Assembly: GCF_008016535.1 (NCBI RefSeq)
Contig: NZ_SAXY01000007.1
Location: 1-61,892 of the forward strand
DNA length: 61,892 nucleotides
Source: Brachyspira pilosicoli
GTDB lineage: Bacteria; Spirochaetota; Brachyspiria; Brachyspirales; Brachyspiraceae
Direction: 5' to 3'
In this document: positions 1 to 8,331 of the stretch, piece after piece
How the letters are laid out: the number at the start of each line of letters is the position of its first letter
Numbering within the stretch: position 1 is the first letter of the stretch
Program-made: the position numbers and the translations under genes
The notes under the pieces: model-generated
What the model saw: the letters and a program-made list of their open reading frames with translations, nothing else
What the model was told of the DNA's origin: nothing
Databases searched by the model: none

Positions 1-29
1 TTAAATTCTGTGCTATAATCTCTTTTCAT
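1..29 (-). CDS. IS transposase, N-terminal fragment at window edge
   Basis: The start codon is at 27-29 and the first residues read MKRDYSTEF, against MKKDYSTEF in the two full copies at 40567 and 49162. Only about nine codons are visible, so nothing can be said about whether this copy is intact. Confidence 0.75.
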
Positions 30-127
30 AGTAGCATCCTTTTTATTTGTTTTATGTTCAAAATATTATAACAAGGATACTGCTTTTTTTATACTAAAAA
101 ATGTCCAATATCTCATACTCCTAAACA
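1..127 (-). mobile_element. IS element, 5' terminal part (cut by window edge)
   Basis: This stretch is nearly identical to the end of the complete IS copy at 49160-50195 (bases 50069-50195 there). It holds the first codons of the transposase, the leader and the terminal inverted repeat ending at 127 (TGTTTAGGAG read from the minus strand). The element lies inside an ankyrin-repeat gene, whose reading frame runs straight into it. The rest of the element is outside the window. Confidence 0.9.
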
Positions 128-584
128 TTCTCACTATTTCAGTATAATTTTGACTGCAAGCTATCATCAATGTTGTTAAATAATTTTTTTCTAATTTAGT
201 TTCTATATACATATCAGCTTTATGTTCAAGAAGAATTTTAACGACATCTAAATTGCCATAAATACATGCATATATCAAAGCAGTATAATTATAATTGTTA
301 GTTATATCTACAGAAGCATTATACTCCAATAAAAGTTTTACTATATCAGTATTTCCTTTATAAGAGGCAATCATTAAAGGAGTGTATCCTTCTTTATTCT
401 TAAAATCTATTTCAATATCTTTTTTTTCAATATCATTTTTATTATTTTCAATTAATATTTTTGCTATTCCAAATACATTTATATTTACATAATTATTTTT
501 ATTCAATAAATATTTTATTTGCTCAATATCGCCCTCTTCTACAGCATTGAAAAATTCAATTTTTTCTCTATTTGTAAACATCAT
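66..584 (-). pseudogene. Ankyrin-repeat protein, 3' end replaced by IS insertion
   Basis: The 172-codon frame carries an N-terminal ankyrin-like helix pair and two clear repeats with the TPLMIASYKGN and ALIYACIYGN signatures, then part of another (TLMIACSQN). No signal peptide is visible, so it is probably cytoplasmic and mediates protein binding. At base 127 the native sequence (ending TEIVR) meets the inverted repeat of the IS, and the last 18 residues are translated from IS DNA up to a chance stop. The ankyrin motif is cut where the second helix (usually VxxLL) should continue, so the original protein was longer. A weak Shine-Dalgarno sequence (TAGGA) precedes the paired ATG start. Call of family is firm; partner and role are unknown. 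Confidence 0.85.
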
Positions 585-798
585 AAATCCTAAATTTATA
601 ATTTTTTAAACAAAAAATAAAGTTGTATAATACTTATAGATAGTATATTTAAAAATGAAGAAATATCAATAAATATATGTTTATAAAGTAAAAAACACAA
701 AGAAAAGTTTATAATTACATAATAAACATAACATTTTACAAAAAATTATAAAAAAATATCTAAAGTAAGCAAAAAAAATTAATAATTAATTGATAGCA

Positions 799-806
799 GC
801 CGATAA
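799..806 (+). promoter_or_regulatory. Candidate sigma-28 type -10 box upstream of flaB
   Basis: GCCGATAA matches the -10 element of flagellar sigma-28 (FliA/WhiG) promoters and lies about 50 bases before the flaB start. The matching -35 (TAAA about 15 bases upstream) is poor here: only AT-rich sequence such as TTAATAAT is seen. The call rests on the -10 match plus the gene it precedes. Confidence 0.5.
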
Positions 807-857
807 TATATACTAGTTCAAGGACGGACTAATAAACAATTTTCACGGAGGAACCAT

Positions 858-1730
858 ATGGTTATCAATAATAATATAAGTGCAATAAATGCACAAAGAA
901 CTCTTAAATTCCGCCAAGTAGATTTAAGAAAAGACGCAGCTCAAATATCTAGCGGTATGAGAATCAACCAAGCTGGAGATGATGCTAGCGGATTAGCAGT
1001 ATCTGAAAAAATGAGAACTCAGATTCGCGGTTTACGTCAAGCTGAAAGAAACACTCAAGACGGTATATCTTTCATTCAAACAACAGAAGGTTACTTGGAA
1101 GAAACTACTAATATCCTTCAAAGAATTCGTGAATTAGCTATACAAGCAGCTAACGGTATCTACACAGATGAAGACAGACTTTATGTACAAATCGAAGTTT
1201 CTCAATTAGTAGATGAAATCGACAGAGTTGCTTCACAAGCTCAATTCAACAAACTTAACATGTTGACTGGAAGATTTGCTAGATCTACAGGAGAAAATAC
1301 TCCTACAGCTTCTATGTGGTTACATATCGGTGCTAATATGGACGAAAGAAAACGTGTTTATATTGGTACTATGAACAGCCAAGCTCTTGGACTTAAAAAT
1401 CCAGTTGGACCTGCTACTACTGCTACTTTCATTAGTGTTTCTAGCCCTAATAAAGCTAATACAGTTATAGGTATGGTTGATGAAGCTCTTCTTAAAGTAT
1501 TAAAACAAAGAGCTGACTTAGGTGCTTATCAGAACAGATTAGAAATGACTGCTCAAGGCTTAATGGTAGGCTTTGAAAATATGCAGGCTTCTGAAAGCAG
1601 AATTCGTGATACAGATATGGCTGAAGCTTCAGTTAAACTTGCTAAAGATCAAATTCTTAATCAAGCTAACTTGTCTATGCTTGCTCAAGCTAATCAGTTA
1701 CCACAAGGTGCTCTTAGATTATTACAATAA
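858..1730 (+). CDS. flaB: Periplasmic flagellar filament core protein, FlaB type
   Basis: This 290-residue protein is a flagellin, the core subunit of the spirochaete periplasmic flagellum. The N-terminal D0/D1 region begins [16 protein letters not shown] and contains the conserved [19 protein letters not shown] stretch (residues about 33-51). The C-terminal D0 helix has the usual [14 protein letters not shown] pattern and ends near LRLLQ. The centre is short, with no large variable D2/D3 domain, as expected for FlaB. There is no signal peptide, consistent with export by the flagellar type III system. A strong GGAGG ribosome site lies 5 bases before the ATG and a clear terminator follows. Brachyspira has several flaB paralogues and I cannot say which one this is. 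Codon use is richer in C-ending codons than the neighbours, which fits high expression. Confidence 0.95.
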   Translation: MVINNNISAINAQRTLKFRQVDLRKDAAQISSGMRINQAGDDASGLAVSEKMRTQIRGLRQAERNTQDGISFIQTTEGYLEETTNILQRIRELAIQAANGIYTDEDRLYVQIEVSQLVDEIDRVASQAQFNKLNMLTGRFARSTGENTPTASMWLHIGANMDERKRVYIGTMNSQALGLKNPVGPATTATFISVSSPNKANTVIGMVDEALLKVLKQRADLGAYQNRLEMTAQGLMVGFENMQASESRIRDTDMAEASVKLAKDQILNQANLSMLAQANQLPQGALRLLQ

Positions 1731-1752
1731 TAATAGCCTAATAGCTTAAAAT

Positions 1753-1790
1753 AAAAAGGGTGATGCTATTTTTTAGCTTCGCCCTTTTTT
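1753..1790 (+). terminator. Rho-independent terminator of flaB
   Basis: An 11-bp stem (GGGTGATGCTA pairing with TAGCTTCGCCC, with one wobble and one mismatch) around a T-rich loop is followed by TTTTTT. It starts about 20 bases after the flaB stop. Confidence 0.85.
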
Positions 1791-1815
1791 AATGCAAAAT
1801 AAATAATAAAATATA

Positions 1816-1853
1816 TATAAAAAATGGCTTGCAAGTATATATACTCACAAGCC
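1816..1853 (-). terminator. Terminator of the flavocytochrome-like reductase gene
   Basis: GGCTTG and CAAGCC arms enclose an inner palindrome (AGTATATATACT). Read on the minus strand the hairpin is followed by ATTTTTTATA. It sits just past the stop of the 1876-3603 gene and faces the flaB terminator. Confidence 0.7.
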
Positions 1854-1875
1854 TTAAAACATTTTCTATAAAATA

Positions 1876-3603
1876 TTATTTATTAGACTGTATATAATTA
1901 GCAGCATTTTTTCCAGCCTGTCTTCCAAAAATAATAATATCGGCTATAGCATTACCGCCAAGTCTATTAGCACCATGTATACCTCCAGTAACCTCACCAG
2001 CAGCATAAAGTCCAGCTATGGCAGTATTATTTGTTCCTATAACTTCAGCATTAGTATTAATTTTTATACCTCCCATAGTATGGTGTACGGCAGGAGCAAT
2101 TTTTATAGCATAATAAGGAGCCTCTTCTAAACTCCAATCAATAGCCTGAGTTCTTCCAAATTCAGTATCATTTTTAGCCTTAACATCATTATTCCATTTA
2201 TCCATAGTAGCTTTAAAAGCATCAGTTGGAATATTTAATTTTTTAGCAAGCTCTTCATAAGTAGCAGCTTCAGTAACTATTCCAAGAGCAACCATTGATT
2301 CAACAGTAGCCATATTTTTTCTTAAATTGTTATCAAATATGATATAAGCATAACTTCCAGGCTGAGCTAATACATCAGCAGAAACAACATCTCTAGTAGC
2401 CATTTCATCTCCAAATCTCTTTCCTTCCTGATTTACAAGTATAGCTCCCCTTCCTCTTAATCCTTCTGTAACAAGCTCGCTTTTTGATTGCTCAACTGTA
2501 GGGTGAATCTGTATTTGTTCCATATCAACCAAAGCAGCCCCAACTTTTTCTGCCATAAATATACCATCGCCTGTTCCGCCAGGATGACCTGTAGTAATGA
2601 AACCTTTTAATTCAGGCTTATATTTGGTATACAATTCTTCATTGGCACTAAATCCGCCTGTAGCAATTATCACAGCTTTAGCATTTATAGTCATTTTTCC
2701 ATTAGGAGTTTCAGTTATAACACCAGCAGCTTTCCCATCTTTCATAATTATTTCAGTGGCTTTAGTTTCAGTATATATATTTATGCCTTTAGGCTCTAAT
2801 TGCTTTTGAAGTCCTGCAATGATATATTTTCCTGCATCTGAGCCTCCTTCAGGAGCATGCATTCTTGGTCTGCTAGCTCCGCCGCTAGATACTACTGATT
2901 TTAAACTTATTCCCATACTGTCTAACCATTCTATAGCATCAGAAGAATTTTTTGCTAAATAAGCAACCAATTCAGGATCATTTATATTTTTTCCGCCTTT
3001 CATAGTATCATCTATAAATGTCTGAATACTATCTGCAATACCGAGTGATTTTTGATATTTAGTTTCAGCAGCATTCAATCCGCCTTTAGCTCTTACAGTA
3101 TTTCCGCCTAAATAAACCATCTTTTCTATTAATGTAACATCAAGTCCGCTTTCTTTAGCACTTAAAGCAGCACTCATACCTGCTCCGCCTGCCCCTATAA
3201 CTAAAACATCTGTATCTATTGTAACATCTTCTTTTACTATAGCTTCTTTTGAAGATTCCCCTATAGTTCCAGCCTGACTCAATGCCACTGTAATAGCCTC
3301 TATAGCACCTTTAGTAGTTCTAGTTGCTCCACTTACAGTATTTACTCCATCTATAGTATTCTTTTTAATAGTTTCATCTATAACTTTTTTTACAGCCATA
3401 TCAGAAAAATCACTATCAGCTTTTTCTAATACATCTATTTTCTCTATCTTATTATTTGATATTGTAACGGAAACTTTTATCTCTCCTTGATGTCCCATAG
3501 CAGAACCTTCATAAACCCCATCTGCATAAGAACTTTTTTGAGAATCTCCGCAACTAATCAGTAATGATAAAGTTAATAATGCTAAAAAAATAGTTTTTTT
3601 CAT
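1876..3603 (-). CDS. Lipoprotein FMN-binding / FAD-dependent fumarate reductase-like flavoprotein
   Basis: This 575-residue protein has a lipoprotein signal peptide (LLTLSLLISC, lipobox Cys18), so it is likely tethered in the periplasm. Residues about 28-108 form an FMN-binding domain with SGATRTT at 91-97; a threonine in this motif is the flavinylation site in the family. From residue 132 there is an FAD-binding fold (VLVIGAGGAG) followed by the fumarate reductase/urocanate reductase-like domain. Near the C-terminus HGANRLGGNA (543-552) carries the conserved substrate-binding Arg. There are no haem-binding CXXCH motifs, so electrons must come through the FMN domain. Known relatives reduce fumarate, urocanate or acrylate-type acceptors as terminal electron acceptors; the substrate cannot be told here. 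It is a single gene with its own promoter, AAGGAG ribosome site and terminator. Confidence 0.88.
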   Translation of the reverse strand: MKKTIFLALLTLSLLISCGDSQKSSYADGVYEGSAMGHQGEIKVSVTISNNKIEKIDVLEKADSDFSDMAVKKVIDETIKKNTIDGVNTVSGATRTTKGAIEAITVALSQAGTIGESSKEAIVKEDVTIDTDVLVIGAGGAGMSAALSAKESGLDVTLIEKMVYLGGNTVRAKGGLNAAETKYQKSLGIADSIQTFIDDTMKGGKNINDPELVAYLAKNSSDAIEWLDSMGISLKSVVSSGGASRPRMHAPEGGSDAGKYIIAGLQKQLEPKGINIYTETKATEIIMKDGKAAGVITETPNGKMTINAKAVIIATGGFSANEELYTKYKPELKGFITTGHPGGTGDGIFMAEKVGAALVDMEQIQIHPTVEQSKSELVTEGLRGRGAILVNQEGKRFGDEMATRDVVSADVLAQPGSYAYIIFDNNLRKNMATVESMVALGIVTEAATYEELAKKLNIPTDAFKATMDKWNNDVKAKNDTEFGRTQAIDWSLEEAPYYAIKIAPAVHHTMGGIKINTNAEVIGTNNTAIAGLYAAGEVTGGIHGANRLGGNAIADIIIFGRQAGKNAANYIQSNK

Positions 3604-3633
3604 TAAAAAACTCCTTAATATTTAGATAAATTA

Positions 3634-3662
3634 ATTATATAAAAAAAGATTAGCATTGTCAA
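3634..3662 (-). promoter_or_regulatory. Sigma-70 promoter of the fumarate reductase-like gene
   Basis: On the minus strand TTGACA (3657-3662) and TATAAT (3634-3639) are separated by 17 bases. Both hexamers are consensus, and the -10 lies about 30 bases before the start codon. Confidence 0.85.
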
Positions 3663-3782
3663 TTTGTTTTTATATTTTTATTACAATTCTATTATTTTAA
3701 AGTATAAAAAATAACAAAATTATTATAATTATCAAAATTTATAAACTTTTATAAACTTAAACTATATTACTAAATTATTATA

Positions 3783-4154
3783 TTAGCTATTTATAACCAT
3801 CTTGAATTGATTTGATATCTCCTTCTTTATAGCCTGTAAACTCTGTGATATAGATGATTGGCTAACATTAAAAATCTTAGCTAACTCTCTTTGGCTCTTA
3901 CCTTCAGAAAATAATTTTAATAACTGTTTTTGCTTTGGTGAAAGTATCGCCACAACCAAATTTGAAAGCCTCTCATATTCTACATAACTTAAACTATTTG
4001 TATAAAGTATATTCTCTAAGTCTTTATCTGTTAAAACCACTTCCCTGCTATAATCCCTATTTTTCTTAAACTCCCTCTTTCCATATCTAATCTTCTTTAA
4101 CATCTCATCGCATAATTTTACACAAGTATTATATTTAGGACATAAATTACACAT
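3783..4154 (-). CDS. Small DNA-binding protein with Cys cluster and sigma-region-4-like HTH
   Basis: This 123-residue protein has four cysteines at its N-terminus (Cys2, Cys5, Cys11, Cys15), a possible metal or Fe-S site. A helix-turn-helix spans residues about 72-109 (LSPKQKQLL then SQRELAKIFNVSQSSIS). The latter resembles region 4 of sigma-70 factors and LuxR/phage late regulators. It is the second gene of a two-gene operon; the upstream partner ends two bases before it. Similar small regulators occur in prophages and gene-transfer agents, but no phage structural gene is near. A transcription regulator is likely; the targets are unknown, and it may act on the 27-bp palindrome in its own promoter. 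Confidence 0.65.
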   Translation of the reverse strand: MCNLCPKYNTCVKLCDEMLKKIRYGKREFKKNRDYSREVVLTDKDLENILYTNSLSYVEYERLSNLVVAILSPKQKQLLKLFSEGKSQRELAKIFNVSQSSISQSLQAIKKEISNQFKMVINS

Positions 4155-4156
4155 TG

Positions 4157-4390
4157 TTAATACTCCTTTAATACATATAAAATATCTTCTAAAAGCATAG
4201 CTGAATATTCAATAGATGTATCAAAATTAAGTTTCTTTACAGCATTATCAACATCTACCCTCATTATAACCCAATCCTCCCAATTAACCTTTTTATTGTA
4301 AAAATAATCATCATCGTCAATATTATCTAGTATTATTTTTACAAGTTTTTTGTTATAATTTTTAAACTTTCTTGTTGGCGGTTTATTCAT
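4157..4390 (-). CDS. Hypothetical 77-residue protein, first gene of regulator operon
   Basis: I do not recognise this protein. It is basic at the N-terminus (MNKPPTRKFKNYNKK), acidic in the middle (DNIDDDDY) and has no signal peptide or membrane segment. A GGGAG ribosome site precedes the ATG. It is followed after two bases by the Cys-cluster HTH gene and preceded by a promoter and a perfect 27-bp palindrome, which supports it being a real, regulated gene. Confidence 0.6.
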   Translation of the reverse strand: MNKPPTRKFKNYNKKLVKIILDNIDDDDYFYNKKVNWEDWVIMRVDVDNAVKKLNFDTSIEYSAMLLEDILYVLKEY

Positions 4391-4411
4391 AATAGCTCTC
4401 CCAAACTAATG

Positions 4412-4438
4412 TATAGTAATATACTGTATATTACTATA
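4412..4438. promoter_or_regulatory. 27-bp perfect palindrome, candidate operator
   Basis: Arms TATAGTAATATAC (4412-4424) and GTATATTACTATA (4426-4438) are exact reverse complements around one base. The palindrome lies between the -10 box at 4444-4449 and the start codon at 4390, where a bound repressor would block transcription of the two-gene operon. Confidence 0.6.
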
Positions 4439-4443
4439 GTAGT

Positions 4444-4472
4444 TTTATATATCATATATCGTTTTTTTTCAA
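4444..4472 (-). promoter_or_regulatory. Sigma-70 promoter of the two-gene regulator operon
   Basis: On the minus strand TTGAAA (4467-4472) and TATAAA (4444-4449) are 17 bases apart, directly upstream of the 27-bp palindrome. Confidence 0.65.
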
Positions 4473-4582
4473 TACCCATTTTGATGTTTTTTAACATTTT
4501 TTATGTTTTTTATGCTTTTGATATTTTTTTATTTTTCGATTAGAATGGTTTATAAATCATAATAAATAGTAAGAGTAGTATA

Positions 4583-4768
4583 ATGATAAAAGAAGATAGT
4601 AAATATATATGTAAATGTAAAGAATTATCTATTGAAGAGATAGAAACATTAAAAAAAGAATATGGATTAAAGACATTAAGAGATATAGTAAAGAAGACAA
4701 AAGCAGGCACAATTTGCGGTGGATGTAGAAATCGTTTAAAGGAGCTATTTAAAGATAATTTAAGATAA
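4583..4768 (+). CDS. BFD-like [2Fe-2S]-binding small protein
   Basis: This 61-residue protein has cysteines at 10, 12, 45 and 48 (CKC and CGGC). That spacing is the Cys-X-Cys-X(about 32)-Cys-X2-Cys pattern of the bacterioferritin-associated ferredoxin (BFD) [2Fe-2S] domain. The domain fills the whole protein. BFD proteins donate electrons for iron release from bacterioferritin, and the same fold occurs in nitrite reductases and other enzymes, so the partner is open. No bacterioferritin gene is in this window. It converges on dapF with only five bases between the stops. Confidence 0.8.
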   Translation: MIKEDSKYICKCKELSIEEIETLKKEYGLKTLRDIVKKTKAGTICGGCRNRLKELFKDNLR

Positions 4769-4773
4769 AAGCA

Positions 4774-5613
4774 TTATAATTCTACATAGCCTCTGTATGC
4801 GTATCTTGCTTCGCCTTTCATAAAAACTGTATTATCTTTATAAGTTAATATCAACCCCCCCCCCAAAAGGTGATTGAGTATAATATTGTCAGTTCTTTTA
4901 CTTATAAATCCAGCCACACAAACGGCAGAAGCACCTGTACCGCATGCCAAAGTCTCACCGCTTCCCCTCTCCCAAGTTCTCTGTATAACTTCTCCTCTAC
5001 TTATAACCTGCACAAACTCTACATTTGTTCTATTTGGAAATATAGGATTATTTTCAATAAAACTTCCAATATCATCAATTCTCATATTTTTTACATCATC
5101 TACAAATATCACACAATGAGGATTGCCCATAGATACACAAGTAAAATAATAAGTTTTTCCATTAAAATTAATAGGCTCATCTATTATTGGAGTTTTATCT
5201 ATAGTAGTTGGTATTTTTAAGCCTTCAAGTATAGGAGAGTCCATATTTATCTCAACGCTATCAACTTCATCATTCTTTATAAATAAATTAGCCTCAAGAA
5301 CCCCTCTTAAAGTTTCTATTTTCATTGGGTTATTTTTTGATATATCATTATCATAAGCATATTTTGCAACACATCTTATGCCATTTCCGCACATTTCAGA
5401 CTCAGAGCCATCATAATTAAACATTCTCATAGTTACATCAGCTATTTTACTAGGCATTATTAAAATAATACCATCAGCACCTATAGAATAATGTCTATGA
5501 CTCAAAATTGGAGAATATTTTTTGGCATCTTCAACTGTAAAACTCTCTTTAAAACAATCTATATATATATAATCATTACCTATGCCATGCATTTTAGTAA
5601 AATTCAAAGTCAT
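4774..5613 (-). CDS. dapF: Diaminopimelate epimerase
   Basis: DapF interconverts LL- and meso-diaminopimelate for lysine and peptidoglycan synthesis. The protein begins MTLNFTKMHGIGNDY. Both active-site cysteines are present: CGNGIRC (about residue 74) and ACGTGAS (about residue 225). Length (279 aa) is typical. I place the start at 5613, since a GGAG site sits 9 bases before that ATG; a TTG further upstream at 5628 is possible. The codons for HLLGGGL near the C-terminus are written as a run of ten G, so slippage there would frameshift the last 30 or so residues. The presence of dapF supports DAP-type peptidoglycan and fits with murE at 58.2 kb. Confidence 0.95.
   Translation of the reverse strand: MTLNFTKMHGIGNDYIYIDCFKESFTVEDAKKYSPILSHRHYSIGADGIILIMPSKIADVTMRMFNYDGSESEMCGNGIRCVAKYAYDNDISKNNPMKIETLRGVLEANLFIKNDEVDSVEINMDSPILEGLKIPTTIDKTPIIDEPINFNGKTYYFTCVSMGNPHCVIFVDDVKNMRIDDIGSFIENNPIFPNRTNVEFVQVISRGEVIQRTWERGSGETLACGTGASAVCVAGFISKRTDNIILNHLLGGGLILTYKDNTVFMKGEARYAYRGYVEL
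4855..4864. repeat. C10/G10 homopolymer inside dapF
   Basis: Ten consecutive C on the plus strand (G on the coding strand) lie in the 3' part of dapF and encode the three-glycine run. Long G/C runs are very rare in this AT-rich window, and such runs are prone to polymerase slippage. Confidence 0.9.
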
Positions 5614-5647
5614 AACAATAAACTCCAAAACATAAAAAAATATTTAT

Positions 5648-7873
5648 TTATTTTACTTTAATTTCTATAGTTTTGTCTTTTACCCTGCTGTTTGAAACAG
5701 TAACTATTATAGAGCCTTTCTTGTTATTAGATTTCACCCAGAAAGAGTAATATCCGCCCTCAAGTACAGGGTTATCATTTCCTATTAAAGAACCAGAGCC
5801 TTTAACTTCTATTTTTATAGCTTCGTTAATATATGGAAGTCTGTTTCCTATAGAGTCAATAGCTTTTACTGTTATTCTTGTAGCATCCCATGCAGAACCA
5901 TTGCTTACAGCATTAATTTCTTTATCATCAGCAATTACTTCCAACTCTTTGAAAGTAGGATTTTTTAAGAAATGTTTTTCTATTACAGGATTACTATCAA
6001 TATATCCTACAACTTTAGCATCTTCCCAATTCATAGCACTAACACCGGGAATATTTCTCTCCATTTGTATAATAACAGGAGCATGCTTTAATCCTTGATA
6101 TTTTGCAGAAGCAGGATATTCTTTTGCTAGTAATTCATTCTTATAATAAAACTCCACATAATCACAATTTGTAGCAACCATTAAAGGAGATATTCCCCCT
6201 ATAGCTCTTTCACCTCTTGCATATATAGTAATAGGCTCTAATACAACACAATCTTTTTTATTCATCTGAGAAGAATATACACTTGCAGCCAATTTTTTAT
6301 TTCTAAACATATCGCAAACGCCATGATAACATATTCTATCACCCGAACCAAAATCATAATGAGTATGATAATCAAAAGCACACCAGCCAGTAGAACCAGA
6401 TATACTGTCATCTATAGCAACAGCATTAATAACATCAAAATGTCTTTTAGTATGCTCAATCAAACGCTCCTCAGAGTCTTGCATCTTTGTAGGGAACATA
6501 TGTCCATTATACTCTGTTATCATATAAGGCACATTTTTATCTAATTTTGTTACAAACTTTTGAGCTCTTATAGGGTCATTAACTCCATCGCAATTAAAGT
6601 CATTCATAGTATATACATCTTCTAAAAGCTCGCTTCCCATTATATATCTAACTCCGCCTGTTTGTCTTGTTTTATCTAACTTGTGAGCTACTTTGTTAGT
6701 TTCTTTGTAAAAGCTATGATTATCCTGACTCTCATTGATTCTCACTCCCCATATAATTATAGAAGCATGATGAAAATCTCTCTCTATCATGTCTTTTACA
6801 TTTTCTATAGAAACCTTTTGCCAATCTTTATCACCTATATGCTGCCAGCCAGGTATCTCTTCAAAAACCATCAACCCTATTTCATCGCATCTGTCTAAAA
6901 AATGTCTTGAAGCAGGATAATGAGATGAACGAACTATATTAACTCCCAAATCAAACTTTAATATATCAGCATCTTTTTTCTGCATTCTCTCAGGCATAGC
7001 ATAACCAACATAGGGAAAACTCTGATGTCTGTTTAATCCTCTTAATTTTATTTTTTTACCATTCAAAAAAAATCCGTTATCTCTAAATTCAACATCTCTA
7101 AAACCAATACTTACACTAATAGTATCTTCATTAGAAAGAGAAGCCTCAAGTCTATAAAGTCTAGGATTATCAATATCCCAAAGCTCTATTCTGTCAGTAT
7201 CAATATATTCTTTTATATTTATATCAGTAAATAATTCATCTTTTTTTAGAGTAATTTCTTTTTTTATCTCGCATATATGATATTCTCTATTATAAAGATT
7301 AATAAATAAAGTTTCTTTTTTGTTTTCTTTTTTGCTATTTCTTATTCTCACTTTTCCAATAATATTTTGTTTAGCGTCACCTATAATCATAACATTCTCT
7401 ATAGAAACTTCATCAACTATAATAATTTGTACTTCTCTATATATACCGCCGTAGCATAAATAATCTATTTCATTTCCAAAAGGAGGAATATCTTTTCTCT
7501 CTGTACTATCAACTTTAACTGCTATAATATTATCTCCCTCAATTAAAGAGTCTGTAATATCATGAACAAAAGGCAAATATCCCCCCTTATGTTCTGCGAA
7601 ACTTTTGCCATTAATAAATACTTCTGCAGCAGCCATTACTCCTTCAAAATTAATTAAAACTCTCTTATTTACAAAATCTTTCTTATTATAATTAAATATA
7701 TTTTGATATCCGGCAACAATCCAAGTATCAGATTCATCAAAATAATGAAGCGGTATTTCTTTTACAGTATGAGGTAAAGTTACACTTGTTGTTTTTTTAA
7801 TGGTGTTTTTTATATCATCATTCCATTTATCTAAAAACTTCCAATTAGTGTTAAAATCAATTACTTTTATCAT
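5648..7873 (-). CDS. Glycoside hydrolase family 2 (beta-galactosidase/glucuronidase-like)
   Basis: This 741-residue enzyme has the GH2 layout: an N-terminal jelly-roll domain (about 1-170), an immunoglobulin-like domain, a TIM barrel (from about 270) and a C-terminal Ig-like domain. GLNRHQSFP and RSSHYP are typical GH2 barrel motifs. The acid/base Glu is in WGVRINES (about residue 380) and the nucleophile Glu in ITEYNG (about 452). There is no signal peptide, so it probably hydrolyses imported oligosaccharides or glycosides in the cytoplasm. Whether it prefers galactosides, glucuronides or mannosides cannot be told from the motifs. It stands alone: no sugar transporter or regulator is adjacent, and dapF lies downstream. 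Confidence 0.9.
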   Translation of the reverse strand: MIKVIDFNTNWKFLDKWNDDIKNTIKKTTSVTLPHTVKEIPLHYFDESDTWIVAGYQNIFNYNKKDFVNKRVLINFEGVMAAAEVFINGKSFAEHKGGYLPFVHDITDSLIEGDNIIAVKVDSTERKDIPPFGNEIDYLCYGGIYREVQIIIVDEVSIENVMIIGDAKQNIIGKVRIRNSKKENKKETLFINLYNREYHICEIKKEITLKKDELFTDINIKEYIDTDRIELWDIDNPRLYRLEASLSNEDTISVSIGFRDVEFRDNGFFLNGKKIKLRGLNRHQSFPYVGYAMPERMQKKDADILKFDLGVNIVRSSHYPASRHFLDRCDEIGLMVFEEIPGWQHIGDKDWQKVSIENVKDMIERDFHHASIIIWGVRINESQDNHSFYKETNKVAHKLDKTRQTGGVRYIMGSELLEDVYTMNDFNCDGVNDPIRAQKFVTKLDKNVPYMITEYNGHMFPTKMQDSEERLIEHTKRHFDVINAVAIDDSISGSTGWCAFDYHTHYDFGSGDRICYHGVCDMFRNKKLAASVYSSQMNKKDCVVLEPITIYARGERAIGGISPLMVATNCDYVEFYYKNELLAKEYPASAKYQGLKHAPVIIQMERNIPGVSAMNWEDAKVVGYIDSNPVIEKHFLKNPTFKELEVIADDKEINAVSNGSAWDATRITVKAIDSIGNRLPYINEAIKIEVKGSGSLIGNDNPVLEGGYYSFWVKSNNKKGSIIVTVSNSRVKDKTIEIKVK

Positions 7874-7966
7874 AATATTTTACTCCGATAAGGATAAATA
7901 ATTTTTTATTAAGTATAGATTTTATTATTTAAACAACAAAAAATCAATTATAATTTTATCATTTTT

Positions 7967-8251
7967 TGTTTAGGAGTATGAGATATTGGACATTTTTTAG
8001 TTTAAAAAAGTAGGTATTCCTTATAATATAAATAGCCCAAATTTAAAGGAATACCTATGAAAGAATATACTTCAAATCAAAGAAAAAAGATAGTTATAAA
8101 AATAAATAAAGTTAAAAATAAAGAAATATTAGCTTTTAAATATCATATTAGTATTAGAACATATTATTATTGGAAAAGACAATTAGAAACTTGTTCTATT
8201 ATAAAACCTAAATCTACTAAATTTAAAGCTAATAAAAACATTCTGCTTTAA
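7967..8251 (+). mobile_element. Degenerate IS remnant, left end only
   Basis: From 7967 the sequence TGTTTAGGAGTATGAG and the following ATATTGGACATTTTTTAG match the left inverted repeat of the 1036-bp IS copies. The leader then diverges and leads into a short HTH reading frame. No catalytic domain or clear right end follows, so this is a relic of a related but distinct element. Confidence 0.75.
8057..8251 (+). pseudogene. Transposase N-terminal HTH fragment
   Basis: The 64-codon frame begins MKEYTSNQRKKIVIKI and contains SIRTYYYWKRQL. It parallels the first 45 residues of the nearby IS transposases (MKKDYSTEF and STFYTWLKKY), which is the DNA-binding helix-turn-helix. The DDE domain is missing. 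The frame is preceded by an inverted repeat (AGGTATTCCTT and AAAGGAATACCT). It is most likely a dead fragment. Confidence 0.7.
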
Positions 8252-8331
8252 ATTATAATACGTCTTTTGTTTACTTTTATAAATTAAGGAATTCCTAACT
8301 GCAATATATTTGTCCCCTGTGCATATTAAAC

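Noticed and set aside
3783-4390. Prophage or gene-transfer-agent region
   Set aside because: Only two small regulator-type genes are present; no capsid, tail, lysis or integrase genes lie nearby.
4870-5220. Two plus-strand frames inside dapF
   Set aside because: Antisense to a conserved enzyme with both active-site cysteines; no ribosome sites.
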